Source: Kiloniellales bacterium (lineage in GTDB: Bacteria > Pseudomonadota > Alphaproteobacteria > Kiloniellales > JAKSBE01). Taken from it: a stretch of DNA of 53,032 nt. Positions 9,275 to 17,436 of this stretch are shown in pieces. The notes under the pieces are model-generated. The model had not been told where the DNA came from. It saw only the letters and a program-made list of their open reading frames with translations, and ran no database searches. The position numbers were made by a program, and so were the translations under genes. The DNA lies in the NCBI GenBank assembly GCA_028282935.1, contig JANQGU010000190.1, forward strand, positions 1 to 53,032, read 5' to 3'. The number at the start of each line of letters is the position of its first letter. Position 1 is the stretch's first letter.

Positions 9275-9880
9275 ATGCAACGGCTCTTGCCGCGCATGGC
9301 GCTGACGCTCTGCCTCCTGCTGGGTGCCTGCGGAACGCCGCCGGAGGTCAAGCAGCTTTCGATGGCTCAGATCGGCTACTTCGATGCCGCAATACGCGCG
9401 GTGGAACTCCAGTCGGAGGCGCTGCTCCTCGCGGCCCAGCAGATCCGCTCGCAAGCCGAAGCCCGTATCGTTGAGATCGAGAAGAGCAGCCTTGCCAGGA
9501 ACAAGACTCTCGCCCTCGAGCTGTCATCGCTCGAAGGCGGCCGGCAGGAGGCGGTCGCCGAGGAGATGCTGAGCAAGGTCGCTCGGGTCAGTCGAACGGC
9601 GGCGGCGGCACGCAGCAAGCTGGCGCGCGATGTCGCCATGATCGAGCGCAAGACTCAGGCGCTTCGCGGGTTTATCGGCAAGCTCAAGCAGGTGCACCTG
9701 GCGCTCGACGCCTATCTGCAGTCGGAACAGGCCGGAGAACGGGTCCTGCGGGACGTCCTCAAGCAGCCCTCGGTCCAGCGGCTGCTTACGACGGCGAACG
9801 AACTGCTGCCCAGGGTCACCGGCACGATGGACGAGATCAAGGCGCTGATCGGCGACCTGAACAGGGGAGATGAGCTATGA
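9275..9880 (+). CDS. Lipoprotein with a long coiled coil, P-47-like cluster
   Basis: 201 residues. The lipoprotein signal peptide ends LCLLLGAC (lipobox LGAC, Cys about 18). The rest is almost wholly helical and heptad-like, with no globular motif I recognise. I start at 9275 because AGGAG precedes that ATG at good spacing; the ATG at 9257 has no ribosome-binding site. Its last codons overlap the next gene's start by 4 bases (ATGA), implying translational coupling. By position it is the envelope-anchored partner of the TULIP-like proteins; this is inference. The residue after the lipid Cys is Gly, not Asp, so outer-membrane sorting is expected. Confidence 0.75.
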   Translation: MQRLLPRMALTLCLLLGACGTPPEVKQLSMAQIGYFDAAIRAVELQSEALLLAAQQIRSQAEARIVEIEKSSLARNKTLALELSSLEGGRQEAVAEEMLSKVARVSRTAAAARSKLARDVAMIERKTQALRGFIGKLKQVHLALDAYLQSEQAGERVLRDVLKQPSVQRLLTTANELLPRVTGTMDEIKALIGDLNRGDEL

Positions 9881-10173
9881 CGAGGGAAGAGCTCGCGGCG
9901 AAGATCCGGGCCTTGGCCGAGGTGGCCACAACCCTTGAGGAACCGGACCGGAGCCTGAAGCTCGGCGACATCGATCAGCTCGAGATCGAGCTTGCAGCCA
10001 TGGCGCTCGAGGAGACGAGGGCGAGGCTCGAGCGGGTGCAGCTTCCGGATGTCGAGCAGATCGACGCGAAGATCGCCGCTGCGAGGGATGCGACGAAAAG
10101 TCATCTCTTTCGCGTCGACGCCTTCAATGCGGCCTTGGGTCTCTTGAAGACGGCCGCTGGCATCCTCCTCTGA
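9877..10173 (+). CDS. Small soluble helical protein, P-47-like cluster
   Basis: 98 residues, acidic and helical throughout, with no signal peptide or membrane segment. The start codon overlaps the lipoprotein stop in an ATGA junction, so the two products are probably made in fixed ratio. I recognise no family. A C-terminal hydrophobic patch (AFNAALGLLKTAAGILL) could pack against a membrane or partner. The role is likely accessory to the neighbouring lipoprotein. Confidence 0.65.
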   Translation: MTREELAAKIRALAEVATTLEEPDRSLKLGDIDQLEIELAAMALEETRARLERVQLPDVEQIDAKIAAARDATKSHLFRVDAFNAALGLLKTAAGILL

Positions 10174-10242
10174 CGCCGGCCGCCGGCCGAGATGTCCGAG
10201 CCCGTGGTCCGAGCATGACGAGGGATAAAGCGGGGCTCTCGG

Positions 10243-10269
10243 CTCCCTTGGAGCCCTCCCTTGGAGCCC
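10243..10269 (+). repeat. Tandem 13-bp duplication before the membrane-protein gene
   Basis: CTCCCTTGGAGCCC occurs twice with a 13-base period (10243-10256 and 10256-10269), 22 bases upstream of the ATG at 10292. Each copy contains the short inverted repeat CTCC/GGAG. It may be a slippage duplication or a leader structure. Confidence 0.5.
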
Positions 10270-10291
10270 GAGACTGAGGCGAGGGACAAAG

Positions 10292-11464
10292 ATGACCGCA
10301 GCTCAAGATACTGCGCAAGATACTGAGAGTGGCTTTCGTAGCCACGTGATCCGCGAATGCCTGGCCATGACGCGGTATGCGCTTGCCACTGGGCGTTCGG
10401 TTCCTGTGGGCTTGGCGCAGACCTTGGAGGCGGTGACCTTGGGCCGCGACCAGCGGGCCGCTGAGTCCGTGACCGAGGGCGCGGCCAAATCCGCCAAGAT
10501 CCATGATGCCGTTCGGGCGAGGCAGGATCGGCCGAATCCGTCGCCGCGGATGCGTCAGCTCTTGATGGTGCACGAAAGGCTCTCCCAGATCGTGGCGCCG
10601 GCGACGCCGCAAGGCATACTGCTCCTGTCGGAACAGTCCGAGCGGTCCAGCATCTGGGGCTTCCTCGGACCGGTCCCCTTGATCCGGCGGATGATGCTGG
10701 CGGCGCTCCTCTCCCTTGCACTGTTCCTCGGTATAGGCCTGTTCTCCTTCGTCGACGCGCATTCGGCGGACATCTTCAACAGTCATGGTTTGGCCTTGTT
10801 CCTCAACGAGGTGTTTCTCCTCGCCGCGGCTGGGCTCGGGGCGTCCTTTGCGGCGCTTTTCCAGGCCAATCGCTTCATCGTCGAAGCGAGCTACGATTCC
10901 AAGCACGAGCCGTCCTATTGGATCAGGTTCAGCCTCGGAGTCATAGCCGGCGTCATCTTGGCCGAGATCATACCTGTCGGCTCTCTTGCAAATGCGGCCG
11001 AACCCGGCGCTGAGGCAGCGGCAGCCCTGGGGCAAGGCGCAGCGGGCTACGCGGCGGGGGCCAAGGGAAGCGTCTTGCCCACCGTCGGCGACATCGCAAG
11101 GCCCACGCTGGCGATGCTCGGAGGCTTCTCCTCCGCCGTGGTCCACAGGATCCTCGATCGTGGCGTCTCGGCAATCGATTCCCTCTTCCGTGGCGAGACC
11201 CGGGAGATCGTGGCCGCAGAGGAACAGGCCGCCAGAGCGCGTCTGGCAGAGCAAAGCGTGCAGAGCAGAATGGAAACCCTGGCGCGGCTCGTTGCTCTAC
11301 AGCAGCAGATCAGCGATGGCGTCGAGGCTGGTGTGTTGAAGAAAAGCGTCGCGGAGATCCTGAACGACTACCTGGGCACCGACCTTGCGGCTTCGGCTGA
11401 GATTACAGAGGGCGGGTTGGCGCCAGCCGCGCGAGGGGAACCCGAGCAAGCCCCGGTTCGTTGA
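10292..11464 (+). CDS. Membrane protein of unknown function, P-47-like cluster
   Basis: 390 residues. The N-terminal 130 residues are soluble. Hydrophobic segments lie at about 133-154, 166-190 and 212-232, with a weaker one near 262-287. A long charged coiled coil follows (about 300-345), then a Pro/Ala-rich tail. There is no signal peptide. The gene is the last of the co-directional run that begins at 5175, 118 bases after the small helical gene, and carries a GAGGCGAGGGAC-type ribosome-binding region. I do not recognise the family. The plan (soluble head, membrane core, coiled-coil tail) suits an inner-membrane scaffold or channel for the cluster, but that is inference. Confidence 0.7.
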   Translation: MTAAQDTAQDTESGFRSHVIRECLAMTRYALATGRSVPVGLAQTLEAVTLGRDQRAAESVTEGAAKSAKIHDAVRARQDRPNPSPRMRQLLMVHERLSQIVAPATPQGILLLSEQSERSSIWGFLGPVPLIRRMMLAALLSLALFLGIGLFSFVDAHSADIFNSHGLALFLNEVFLLAAAGLGASFAALFQANRFIVEASYDSKHEPSYWIRFSLGVIAGVILAEIIPVGSLANAAEPGAEAAAALGQGAAGYAAGAKGSVLPTVGDIARPTLAMLGGFSSAVVHRILDRGVSAIDSLFRGETREIVAAEEQAARARLAEQSVQSRMETLARLVALQQQISDGVEAGVLKKSVAEILNDYLGTDLAASAEITEGGLAPAARGEPEQAPVR

Positions 11465-11807
11465 CTTCTTTGCGAAGTGCCTTGTCAGGCCCGCTGACGT
11501 CCTCGTGGCCGGATTCCGGAGCTCGATGAACCATCTCCAGACAGTTCCTTAGGCAAACTCGATTGAGCCGCAGGCTTTCTTGCAGTTCGGCTTCTCAGAT
11601 GCCGCAGCGCAGTCCTATGCCTGTATGACGGACGCAGTCGTGGACGGCAGGACACGGGGGCCCGATGACCCTGAGCGCGGGACCACGAGCCTCCGCAACT
11701 ACGTCACGCGGGCGGTCAACTCGTGCCGGTAATCCCGGTTGACCAGAAGCTGATTTCAGACTTTTTTACATGTTCTTGTTGCAATACCCAGAGGCCTGGA
11801 GGGACGG
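11465..11807. other. Intergenic DNA with a gene remnant
   Basis: These 343 bases have no intact gene. A 56-codon stretch at 11562-11732 (+) reads like protein (it includes QFGFSDAAAQSYACMTDAVV and ends AVNSCR, two Cys) but has no start codon at its head and a stop just before it. It looks like the 3' remnant of a small exported protein. The gap also contains a T6 run near 11761 and the ribosome-binding site GGAGGGA for the next gene. Confidence 0.35.
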
Positions 11808-13274
11808 GTGGCTCGCGCGGTCCGAACGCACGCGGATGACAATGTCGCAGTCGCGTTGGGGGCAGCAGAGCCTGGTGAAGTGCTGTCGGACGGCACATTC
11901 AACGTAGTTGCGACTGAGAAAATTCCGTCGGGCTATAAGGTCGCCCTACAGGACATCGAACTTGCCGCCTCCATCCGCCGCTACGGACATCCTATCGCCG
12001 TGGCGACCCGGAACATAGCGGCAGGGGCACTCGTCCACACGCACAATGCATCGGGATCACGCGAGCGCCTCGGCTCGGAGGCGCGACCCACCGACCGCGA
12101 AACTAGGCTTACCTCACTGTCTTCGACGCGCAGACGTGAGTTTTTCGGATTTCGGCGAGCCGATGGCCGCGTCGGCACGCGGAACGAGTTATGGCTGGTT
12201 TGTCTGGTGGGCTCGGTTGAAGAACTGGCGCATCGCGTTGCGGCCGAGCTTAGCGGGCAAGAGGCTGGGGCAGAGAACGGCGTTTGGGTGGTGCCTGCAT
12301 TGGATTCCTCGCCCAAACCGGATCCCTCGTTCGACAGGTTTCTGGGGTCGCTCGTTTCGCACCCGAACTGCGGCGCGGCGCTTCTCATCGGGCTCCGTAC
12401 CGCCGACTTTTCTCGGCTGTCTCCCTCGCGAGCTGAGGATGGGCGTCTCAGGCAGATCGGCTTACAGGACGAGCCTGACGGGTACCATAGTGTCCTTGGG
12501 GCCGCGCAAGAGATGCGCTCGCTAATCGCGAGGGACACTCGGTCCCGACAGGAAATTGGCAAGCTCGTCGTTGGGCTGAAGTGCGGTGCAACCGACGGTC
12601 TCAGCGGACTCACCGCGAACCCGTTGCTCGGGCAGATAGCTGACATCGTCGTCACCAGCAACGGCGCGACGCTTCTGACGGAGCTACCCGAGCTTATGGA
12701 GGCGGCCGACCACTTTAGAGCACGCGCCTCGACACTCGCTGCATCGTCCCGGCTCGACCTCATTCTCGAAGACTACAGGAAGCAGTTCCTGCGCGAGGGT
12801 GCGGCGGCGCCCGGCGAACCCAACCCCGGGAACATCGAGGGCGGCCTGACGACTTTGGCTGAAAAAGCGCTCGGTGCGGCACAAAAATCCGGCTCCTCTT
12901 CTCTGGTGGGCGTGCTTCGCTATGGCGAACCGGCAGCGTCCAGCGGTTTCCAGATTCTCGAAGCGCCTGGAACCGATGAGCTGTCGACCAGTGCGCTTGT
13001 CGCAGCCGGCGCCAATATCGTTCTTTTCAGCACCGGCAAGGGTACGCCGATGGGGGCTTTCGCGCCCGTCGTCAAAATCTCCTCGACGCAACGTCTGGCC
13101 AGCGAAAAGCCGGACTGGATCGATTTCGACGGCGAGCCAATGATCGAGACGGCGCAGCAGTTGCCATGCGTGAATGCGCTTTTGGACCTCGTGCTGGATG
13201 TCGCTTCCGGGCGCCAAACGAAATCGCATTCCAATCGCCAAATGGCATTTTGGCGGCGCTCCGCGATTCTCTGA
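11808..13274 (+). CDS. UxaA-family hydro-lyase (altronate/galactarate dehydratase type)
   Basis: 488 residues. An N-terminal SAF domain (about 1-85, ending GALVHTHNA) is fused to the catalytic UxaA domain (from FFGFRRADGRVGTRNELWLV at about 104). The latter carries the VVGLKCGATDGLSGLTANP and GTPMGAFAPVVKISS signatures of altronate and galactarate dehydratases. These enzymes dehydrate sugar acids using iron. The start is a GTG with GGAGGGA upstream. No sugar-acid dehydrogenase or transporter lies beside it, and the flanks look eroded, so the substrate stays open. The codon use is less G+C-rich than in the distant core genes, which hints at acquisition. Confidence 0.8.
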   Translation: MARAVRTHADDNVAVALGAAEPGEVLSDGTFNVVATEKIPSGYKVALQDIELAASIRRYGHPIAVATRNIAAGALVHTHNASGSRERLGSEARPTDRETRLTSLSSTRRREFFGFRRADGRVGTRNELWLVCLVGSVEELAHRVAAELSGQEAGAENGVWVVPALDSSPKPDPSFDRFLGSLVSHPNCGAALLIGLRTADFSRLSPSRAEDGRLRQIGLQDEPDGYHSVLGAAQEMRSLIARDTRSRQEIGKLVVGLKCGATDGLSGLTANPLLGQIADIVVTSNGATLLTELPELMEAADHFRARASTLAASSRLDLILEDYRKQFLREGAAAPGEPNPGNIEGGLTTLAEKALGAAQKSGSSSLVGVLRYGEPAASSGFQILEAPGTDELSTSALVAAGANIVLFSTGKGTPMGAFAPVVKISSTQRLASEKPDWIDFDGEPMIETAQQLPCVNALLDLVLDVASGRQTKSHSNRQMAFWRRSAIL

Positions 13275-13627
13275 TCTTGAATGGTGTATCAACGCTCCTT
13301 GGTATTGAGCAAGATCTTCTCTCAGATGCGCTCGGCCAAACTCCTCCAAGACAATCCGATCTTCCAGGCCCGGCGCACAGCAAAAGCTCGATATGCGTTC
13401 AACAGGGGCGCCGCTTGCCATACAAAGCGGCCCGAAACCCGCCTCGCTTCGGGCTGTGAGAGCTATCTCGCGGCAGATTTTTCAGTCCGCGCATTGATGG
13501 ACCTTTCCACGGAAGACGGCCCGGCTTGGCCTGGATCAGGTCGACCTGCGACTCGCCGATGTCAACGAGGCAGTCTATGTGGAGGGTGGCGTCGACTTCG
13601 TCGTGATCAACTCCATCTGCCAAGCGG
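13275..13627. pseudogene. Eroded intergenic region with a coding fragment
   Basis: This region has no intact gene. From 13498 a + strand frame opens after a stop and reads TARLGLDQVDLRLADVNEA, then VYVEGGVDFVVINSICQAAK. The first part resembles the GL-x-x-x-D-x-x-x-x-x-NEA helix of thiolases, and the second resembles a binding-protein strand; I cannot choose. The frame runs into the antisense of the sulfurtransferase. The 15-bp element at 13293 is also here. It is probably the remains of a deleted gene. Confidence 0.3.
13293..13306 (+). repeat. Dispersed 15-bp element, copy 2
   Basis: CGCTCCTTGGTATT, then G where the other copies have A. It lies 19 bases after the UxaA stop. See copies at 3273 and 19825. 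Confidence 0.5.
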
Positions 13628-14503
13628 CTAAGCCGGACTCGACTGTTGGACGGGGCGATCTGGGTCCAGTTTCCAAATGGCGAAGGATCCATCGAAAAGG
13701 CTGGCGTCTCGCCCGAGCTCCTGCAACGCGAGCAGGACCACGGTTGCCGCGTAGCCCGAGCCGCAAGACGCTATGATCGGCATTTCGCGCCATCGAGGCG
13801 TCTCTTCGTCAAAGACTTTGGATAGCGCCTCGGGGTCGAGGAAAAGTCCGGTGTCCGCATCCAGGACGGCGCTGTAGGGGAGGTTCAGCGAATCGGGAAT
13901 GTGCCCGCTACGCGGGTCGTCCGCCTTGCCGGCAAAGCCCGCCGCACCGCGCGCGTCGATAACGCAGTGCCGATCCTTCGTCCTCAAGAAGGCATCGAGG
14001 CCGACAAGCGGCCCGTCCTGTTTCCGCGGCTGGAAGGTTCCAGGCTCGATCTGCGGACTCACTCTCGAAATCGGCTTGTTCCGGGCCGACCAATATCCCC
14101 AACCGCCGTTCAGCACCCGGACCTCGGCAAAGCCCCACAGGCGCATGGCCCACCAGATTCGTCCCGCCAGCATGTGACGGTAGTCGTCGTAGAGAACGAC
14201 GAGATCGCCGTCGTTGATGCCGAGCGCCTTGAAGGCCTGCGCGGCCCCGGCTTCATCGGCAACGGACGCGAGTCCGATCGCCACGTCCTGCTCGACGAAG
14301 TGTCTCGTCCAGTCGAGGAACGCGGCCCCGGGGACATGACCGGCGTCATACTCGGCAGGCAAGGCACGGGGCGTAGCGCTCCAAGTGCCGCGCACGTCGA
14401 AGACCTTGACCGATGGCTCTCCAAGCAGCGCTTCAAGCTGGTCCGCGGAGATAAAGGGAGAGCGGCTGTCGGTCACCTCCCGGATCAGATCATGGGTCGA
14501 CAT
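13628..14503 (-). CDS. sseA: Thiosulfate/3-mercaptopyruvate sulfurtransferase (two rhodanese domains)
   Basis: 291 residues made of two rhodanese repeats: an inactive N-terminal one (about 15-145, KVFDVRGTW) and a catalytic C-terminal one (about 165-285). The active loop is SCGSGYAA, whose Cys takes up the sulfane sulfur; a CGSG loop is typical of mercaptopyruvate sulfurtransferases. There is no signal peptide, so it is probably cytoplasmic. The ATG at 14503 has only a weak ribosome-binding site. It transfers sulfur from mercaptopyruvate or thiosulfate to thiols or cyanide. A single-domain rhodanese at 21257 is a second sulfur carrier in the window. The gene symbol is assigned by domain type, not by synteny. 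Confidence 0.85.
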   Translation of the reverse strand: MSTHDLIREVTDSRSPFISADQLEALLGEPSVKVFDVRGTWSATPRALPAEYDAGHVPGAAFLDWTRHFVEQDVAIGLASVADEAGAAQAFKALGINDGDLVVLYDDYRHMLAGRIWWAMRLWGFAEVRVLNGGWGYWSARNKPISRVSPQIEPGTFQPRKQDGPLVGLDAFLRTKDRHCVIDARGAAGFAGKADDPRSGHIPDSLNLPYSAVLDADTGLFLDPEALSKVFDEETPRWREMPIIASCGSGYAATVVLLALQELGRDASLFDGSFAIWKLDPDRPVQQSSPA

Positions 14504-14964
14504 TTTTTGAGTTCCCGCGACGTCAAAGGGAAGGTTTCGGCAGCAGAGCGGTTTGTCCCTGATCGCTGTCGGTATCGCGCGACCGACTTATAGCCGCCGC
14601 AGTCTAGGCGGTTAATTGACATTGGAAAAATCACATGTACCCGCCACCCTCCGATCCGGTTCCGCTTGCGATCATCGATCATGGCTGCTGGACGGGTGAA
14701 TTGCCCAAGACCGCGCTGGAGCGGCGAGGGCGCCCCTACAGCGTTGCCTTCAAGTGCACCGCTCCTTCGCCAAGGACCGGCCGGTCGTCGCCCTTCGCCT
14801 TGATTTCATTGACCTTGCACCGAAGCGGGCGTAGACCCTTGGCGTTACGCAGGCGCGTTCCGGGCGGGGCCTTCATGGTCACCGGATCCCCGGGGCCGCC
14901 GCCCTGTCGGGACGGCTATCTTTCCGCGCCTTCATTCCGCAAGCCCGCCGTTCGGGAGGATTGC
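14504..14964. promoter_or_regulatory. Intergenic region before the PAS-SARP regulator
   Basis: These 461 bases hold a perfect TTGACA hexamer at 14616-14621, without a convincing -10 at the expected distance. On the minus strand, 14876-14736 encodes 46 plausible residues (ending GEGAVHLKATL), with an ATG but a poor ribosome-binding site. The upstream in-frame extension meets a stop within about 15 codons. That may be a small gene or a remnant. Confidence 0.3.
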
Positions 14965-16140
14965 ATGCCTGAAGCCCTAGACCCGGCGGATCCGGCCGCC
15001 GAGGCCGTCGTCGGGATCGACGACAGCATGCGGGTCGTCGCCTGGAACCAGGGCGCGGCGGACCTGCTGGGCTTCGATGCGGGCGAGGCCATCGGCCGGC
15101 CCTGCTGCGAGATCCTGCAGGCCAGGTACCCTGACGGCAGAGCCTTGTGCCGCAAGGACTGCAAGGGCGACCTCTGTTTCGGCCGGGGCGGGGCCGATGC
15201 CCCGCCGTCCTGCCTCGCCCGCCACAAGGACGGGCGGCAGGTTCCGCTCTGCATAAAGCCCCTGATCGCCATGCAGAAGTGGGTCCGGGCCGAGCCGACC
15301 GACTCCGAGGTCGCCGTCGTCGTCCTGCGGCGGGGAGAAGAGGCCTGGCATCAGCCGGCCGCGGCGCAGGCGCTGCGCATCTTCACCTTCGGCCGCTTTG
15401 CCCTGTCGCTGCGGGGCCGCGATCTGGCCGTCGGCGGGTGGCAGCGCAAGAAGGCCCTCGACCTCCTGAAGTACCTGGCCACGCGTCCCGGCCGCGCCGT
15501 CCACCGCGAACGCCTCATCGCGCTGCTTTGGCCCGAGGCCGATGAAAGCCGCGGCTGGCAGCGGCTCAAGGTGACCGTGCACTTCCTGCGCCGCCAGTTG
15601 CGCGCCGCGGGCCTGCGGCAGAGCGTCGTGGAGACGGTCGGCCTGGCCTATGTGCTCAAGCGCGAAGCGGTCTGGGTGGACGCGATCGAGTTCGACCGGC
15701 TCGTCGCCGAGGGCCGCGCCCTGCAGCAGCGGCAAAGCTGGGCCGAGGCGGTCGACCGATACCGGCAGGCGCGGCGCCTCTACCGGGGCGACTACATGGA
15801 AGAGGACCTCTATGCCGGCTGGTGCGACGAGGAGCGCGAGCAGCTGCGCGAGCGCTATCTGGAGATGCTCGGCGACCTGGCCGAGAGCTACGGCGCGCTC
15901 GGCCGCTTCGCCGAAGCGGTCGAGACCTGCCGCAGGGCGCTGGTCCAGGAGCCTTGCGACGAAAGCCTCCACCGGGCGCTGATGCGATACCTGCTGCGCC
16001 AGGGCCGCCCCGACCGGGCGCTGGCCCAGTTCGAACGATGCCGGCGCCTGCTGGCGCAGGAGCTCGACGTGGAGCCCACGCCCGAGACCCAGCGCCTGCA
16101 GCGGCAGATTCTCGAGGCGGGAGGCGCCGCCGGCGCCTGA
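14965..16140 (+). CDS. PAS-domain SARP/BTAD-family transcriptional regulator
   Basis: 391 residues. A PAS domain (about 10-115; VVGIDDSMRVVAWNQGAADL) is followed by an OmpR-type winged helix (about 130-215; WQRKKALDLLKYLATRPGRA, then LIALLWPEAD) and a helical BTAD region (about 230-385; VDAIEFDRLVAEG, then CDESLHRALMRYLLRQGRPD). This is the SARP layout with a PAS sensor in front. The PAS domain carries five Cys (a CC pair, then spaced single Cys within CRKDCKGDLC), a pattern seen in other PAS-HTH proteins that could respond to redox or metal. I chose the ATG at 14965 because GGGAGGA lies just before it; upstream codons in frame do not look like protein. It precedes the glycosyltransferase pair on the same strand and may control it. 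Confidence 0.8.
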   Translation: MPEALDPADPAAEAVVGIDDSMRVVAWNQGAADLLGFDAGEAIGRPCCEILQARYPDGRALCRKDCKGDLCFGRGGADAPPSCLARHKDGRQVPLCIKPLIAMQKWVRAEPTDSEVAVVVLRRGEEAWHQPAAAQALRIFTFGRFALSLRGRDLAVGGWQRKKALDLLKYLATRPGRAVHRERLIALLWPEADESRGWQRLKVTVHFLRRQLRAAGLRQSVVETVGLAYVLKREAVWVDAIEFDRLVAEGRALQQRQSWAEAVDRYRQARRLYRGDYMEEDLYAGWCDEEREQLRERYLEMLGDLAESYGALGRFAEAVETCRRALVQEPCDESLHRALMRYLLRQGRPDRALAQFERCRRLLAQELDVEPTPETQRLQRQILEAGGAAGA

Positions 16141-16419
16141 GACCGGCCCGGCGGCTGCCGGGTTCGATCCCAAGGACCTCGATCTCTGCGGACCGGCGCC
16201 CGGCAGGGCGCGCGGGCCCCGCGGCCCGGGCCTCAATCGCGCCCGGACCACTCGACGCAGTGCGGTTTCCCCAGGGACGGCGCCTGTTACCGGCCTGTTA
16301 CCGCGCAGTGCTATTCGGCGCAGCGTGCCGTCCGCACAGCGAAATCGGGATGCGGGACCGCCAAGGCTGCCTGGCAGCGAGAGCCGTGAGAGGCCCGTTT
16401 CGCCGGAAGAGAGGAAACC

Positions 16420-17322
16420 ATGAAGCCAACCGTTTTCATCCACACCAACCACAAGCAGATCGCCGGCGCCCTGGTGGCGGAGCACTCGCTCACCCGCAAC
16501 TCGAAGAACGCGGACAAGTTCGACGTCCGGATCATCCACACCAAGGACTACCCAGCGCTGCGCGACCGGGAGGGCCAGCGCTACCTGCGCGACGGGGTCC
16601 AGCGGACCTGGCGCTACGAGGACCTGCAGTCCTTCACCACGCTGCGCTTCCTGCCGCCCGAGCTCATGGGCTACCAGGGCCGCGCGGTGGTGATCGACCC
16701 CGACGTCTTCGCCGTCGGCGACGTCTGGGAGCTCCTGAGCCGCGACATGGGCGGAGCCGCCCTCATGTGCCGGCCGCGCAGCGGCAGCAAGAAGCGGCGC
16801 GGCCACCTGGCCAGCAGCGTCATGCTGCTGGACTGCGCCAAGCTTACCCATTGGCGCTGGGAGGAGCAGTTCAACGCGATGTTCGCCGGCCGGCGGGACT
16901 ACATGGACTGGATGAGCCTGAAGCTCGAGCCGAGGTGGAGCATCCGCCTGTTCGAGAACGAATGGAACGACTTCGACAAGCTGACGCCGCGGACCAAGAT
17001 GATCCACAACACCCGGCGGCGGACCCAGCCCTGGAAGGCCGGCCTCAAGATCGATCACCATCCGCCGGAGAAGCCCAGCGGCCTGCTGGCGCTGGGGGCG
17101 CTGAACCGCCTGCGGCGTCGGGTCTTCGGCGACTACGCGCTGCTCGGCCACTACCGGCCCCATCCGGATCCGAACCAGGAGCATTTCTTCTTCGGCCTGC
17201 TGCGCGAATGCATGGACAAGGGCGTCGTCACCGAGAGCATGCTGCGCGAGGAGATGCGCCAGAACCACGTCCGGCACGACGCCTTCGAGGTTCTCAAGCG
17301 CACGCCGCCGCTGGCCGCCTGA
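16420..17322 (+). CDS. GT8-like glycosyltransferase, tandem copy 1
   Basis: 300 residues, soluble, with no signal peptide. VVIDPDVFAVGDVWELL (about 90-106) fits the DxD metal/nucleotide-sugar motif of GT-A enzymes of the GT8 type (pattern DxD, then xxGD). The N-terminus (FIHTNHKQIAGALVAEHSL) fits the first strand and helix of that fold. HNTRRRTQPWKAG near 200 resembles the late GT8 segment with HF/HNxxxxKPW. The ribosome-binding site is AGAGGAAACC. It lies 279 bases after the PAS-SARP gene and 114 bases before its paralogue. The acceptor is unknown; no polysaccharide export genes are nearby. Both copies end with nearly the same residues (VRHDAFEVLKRTPPLAA here), so the duplication is fairly recent. 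Confidence 0.7.
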   Translation: MKPTVFIHTNHKQIAGALVAEHSLTRNSKNADKFDVRIIHTKDYPALRDREGQRYLRDGVQRTWRYEDLQSFTTLRFLPPELMGYQGRAVVIDPDVFAVGDVWELLSRDMGGAALMCRPRSGSKKRRGHLASSVMLLDCAKLTHWRWEEQFNAMFAGRRDYMDWMSLKLEPRWSIRLFENEWNDFDKLTPRTKMIHNTRRRTQPWKAGLKIDHHPPEKPSGLLALGALNRLRRRVFGDYALLGHYRPHPDPNQEHFFFGLLRECMDKGVVTESMLREEMRQNHVRHDAFEVLKRTPPLAA

Positions 17323-17436
17323 CCGCCGCCAGAGCGGGCCCGACCGACTTTAATTCACCGCGAGACCGGGGGAGGGGCCGGAGGTTCCAGGAGGAGCCTC
17401 CGGCCGCCGCCGCCCCGCAGCCATGGAGATCAGACC

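Noticed and set aside
14616-14644. A sigma-70 promoter beginning with TTGACA before the PAS-SARP gene.
   Set aside because: No acceptable -10 hexamer is found at 15-19 bases; a single perfect -35 is not enough.
14635-14964. An N-terminal extension of the PAS-SARP protein to 14635.
   Set aside because: The extra 110 residues are Pro/Arg-rich without pattern, and the GGGAGGA ribosome-binding site lies just before 14965.
14977-17277. A long minus-strand frame across the PAS-SARP and first glycosyltransferase genes.
   Set aside because: It covers two well-supported genes and the gap between them and shows no family motifs; a shadow.
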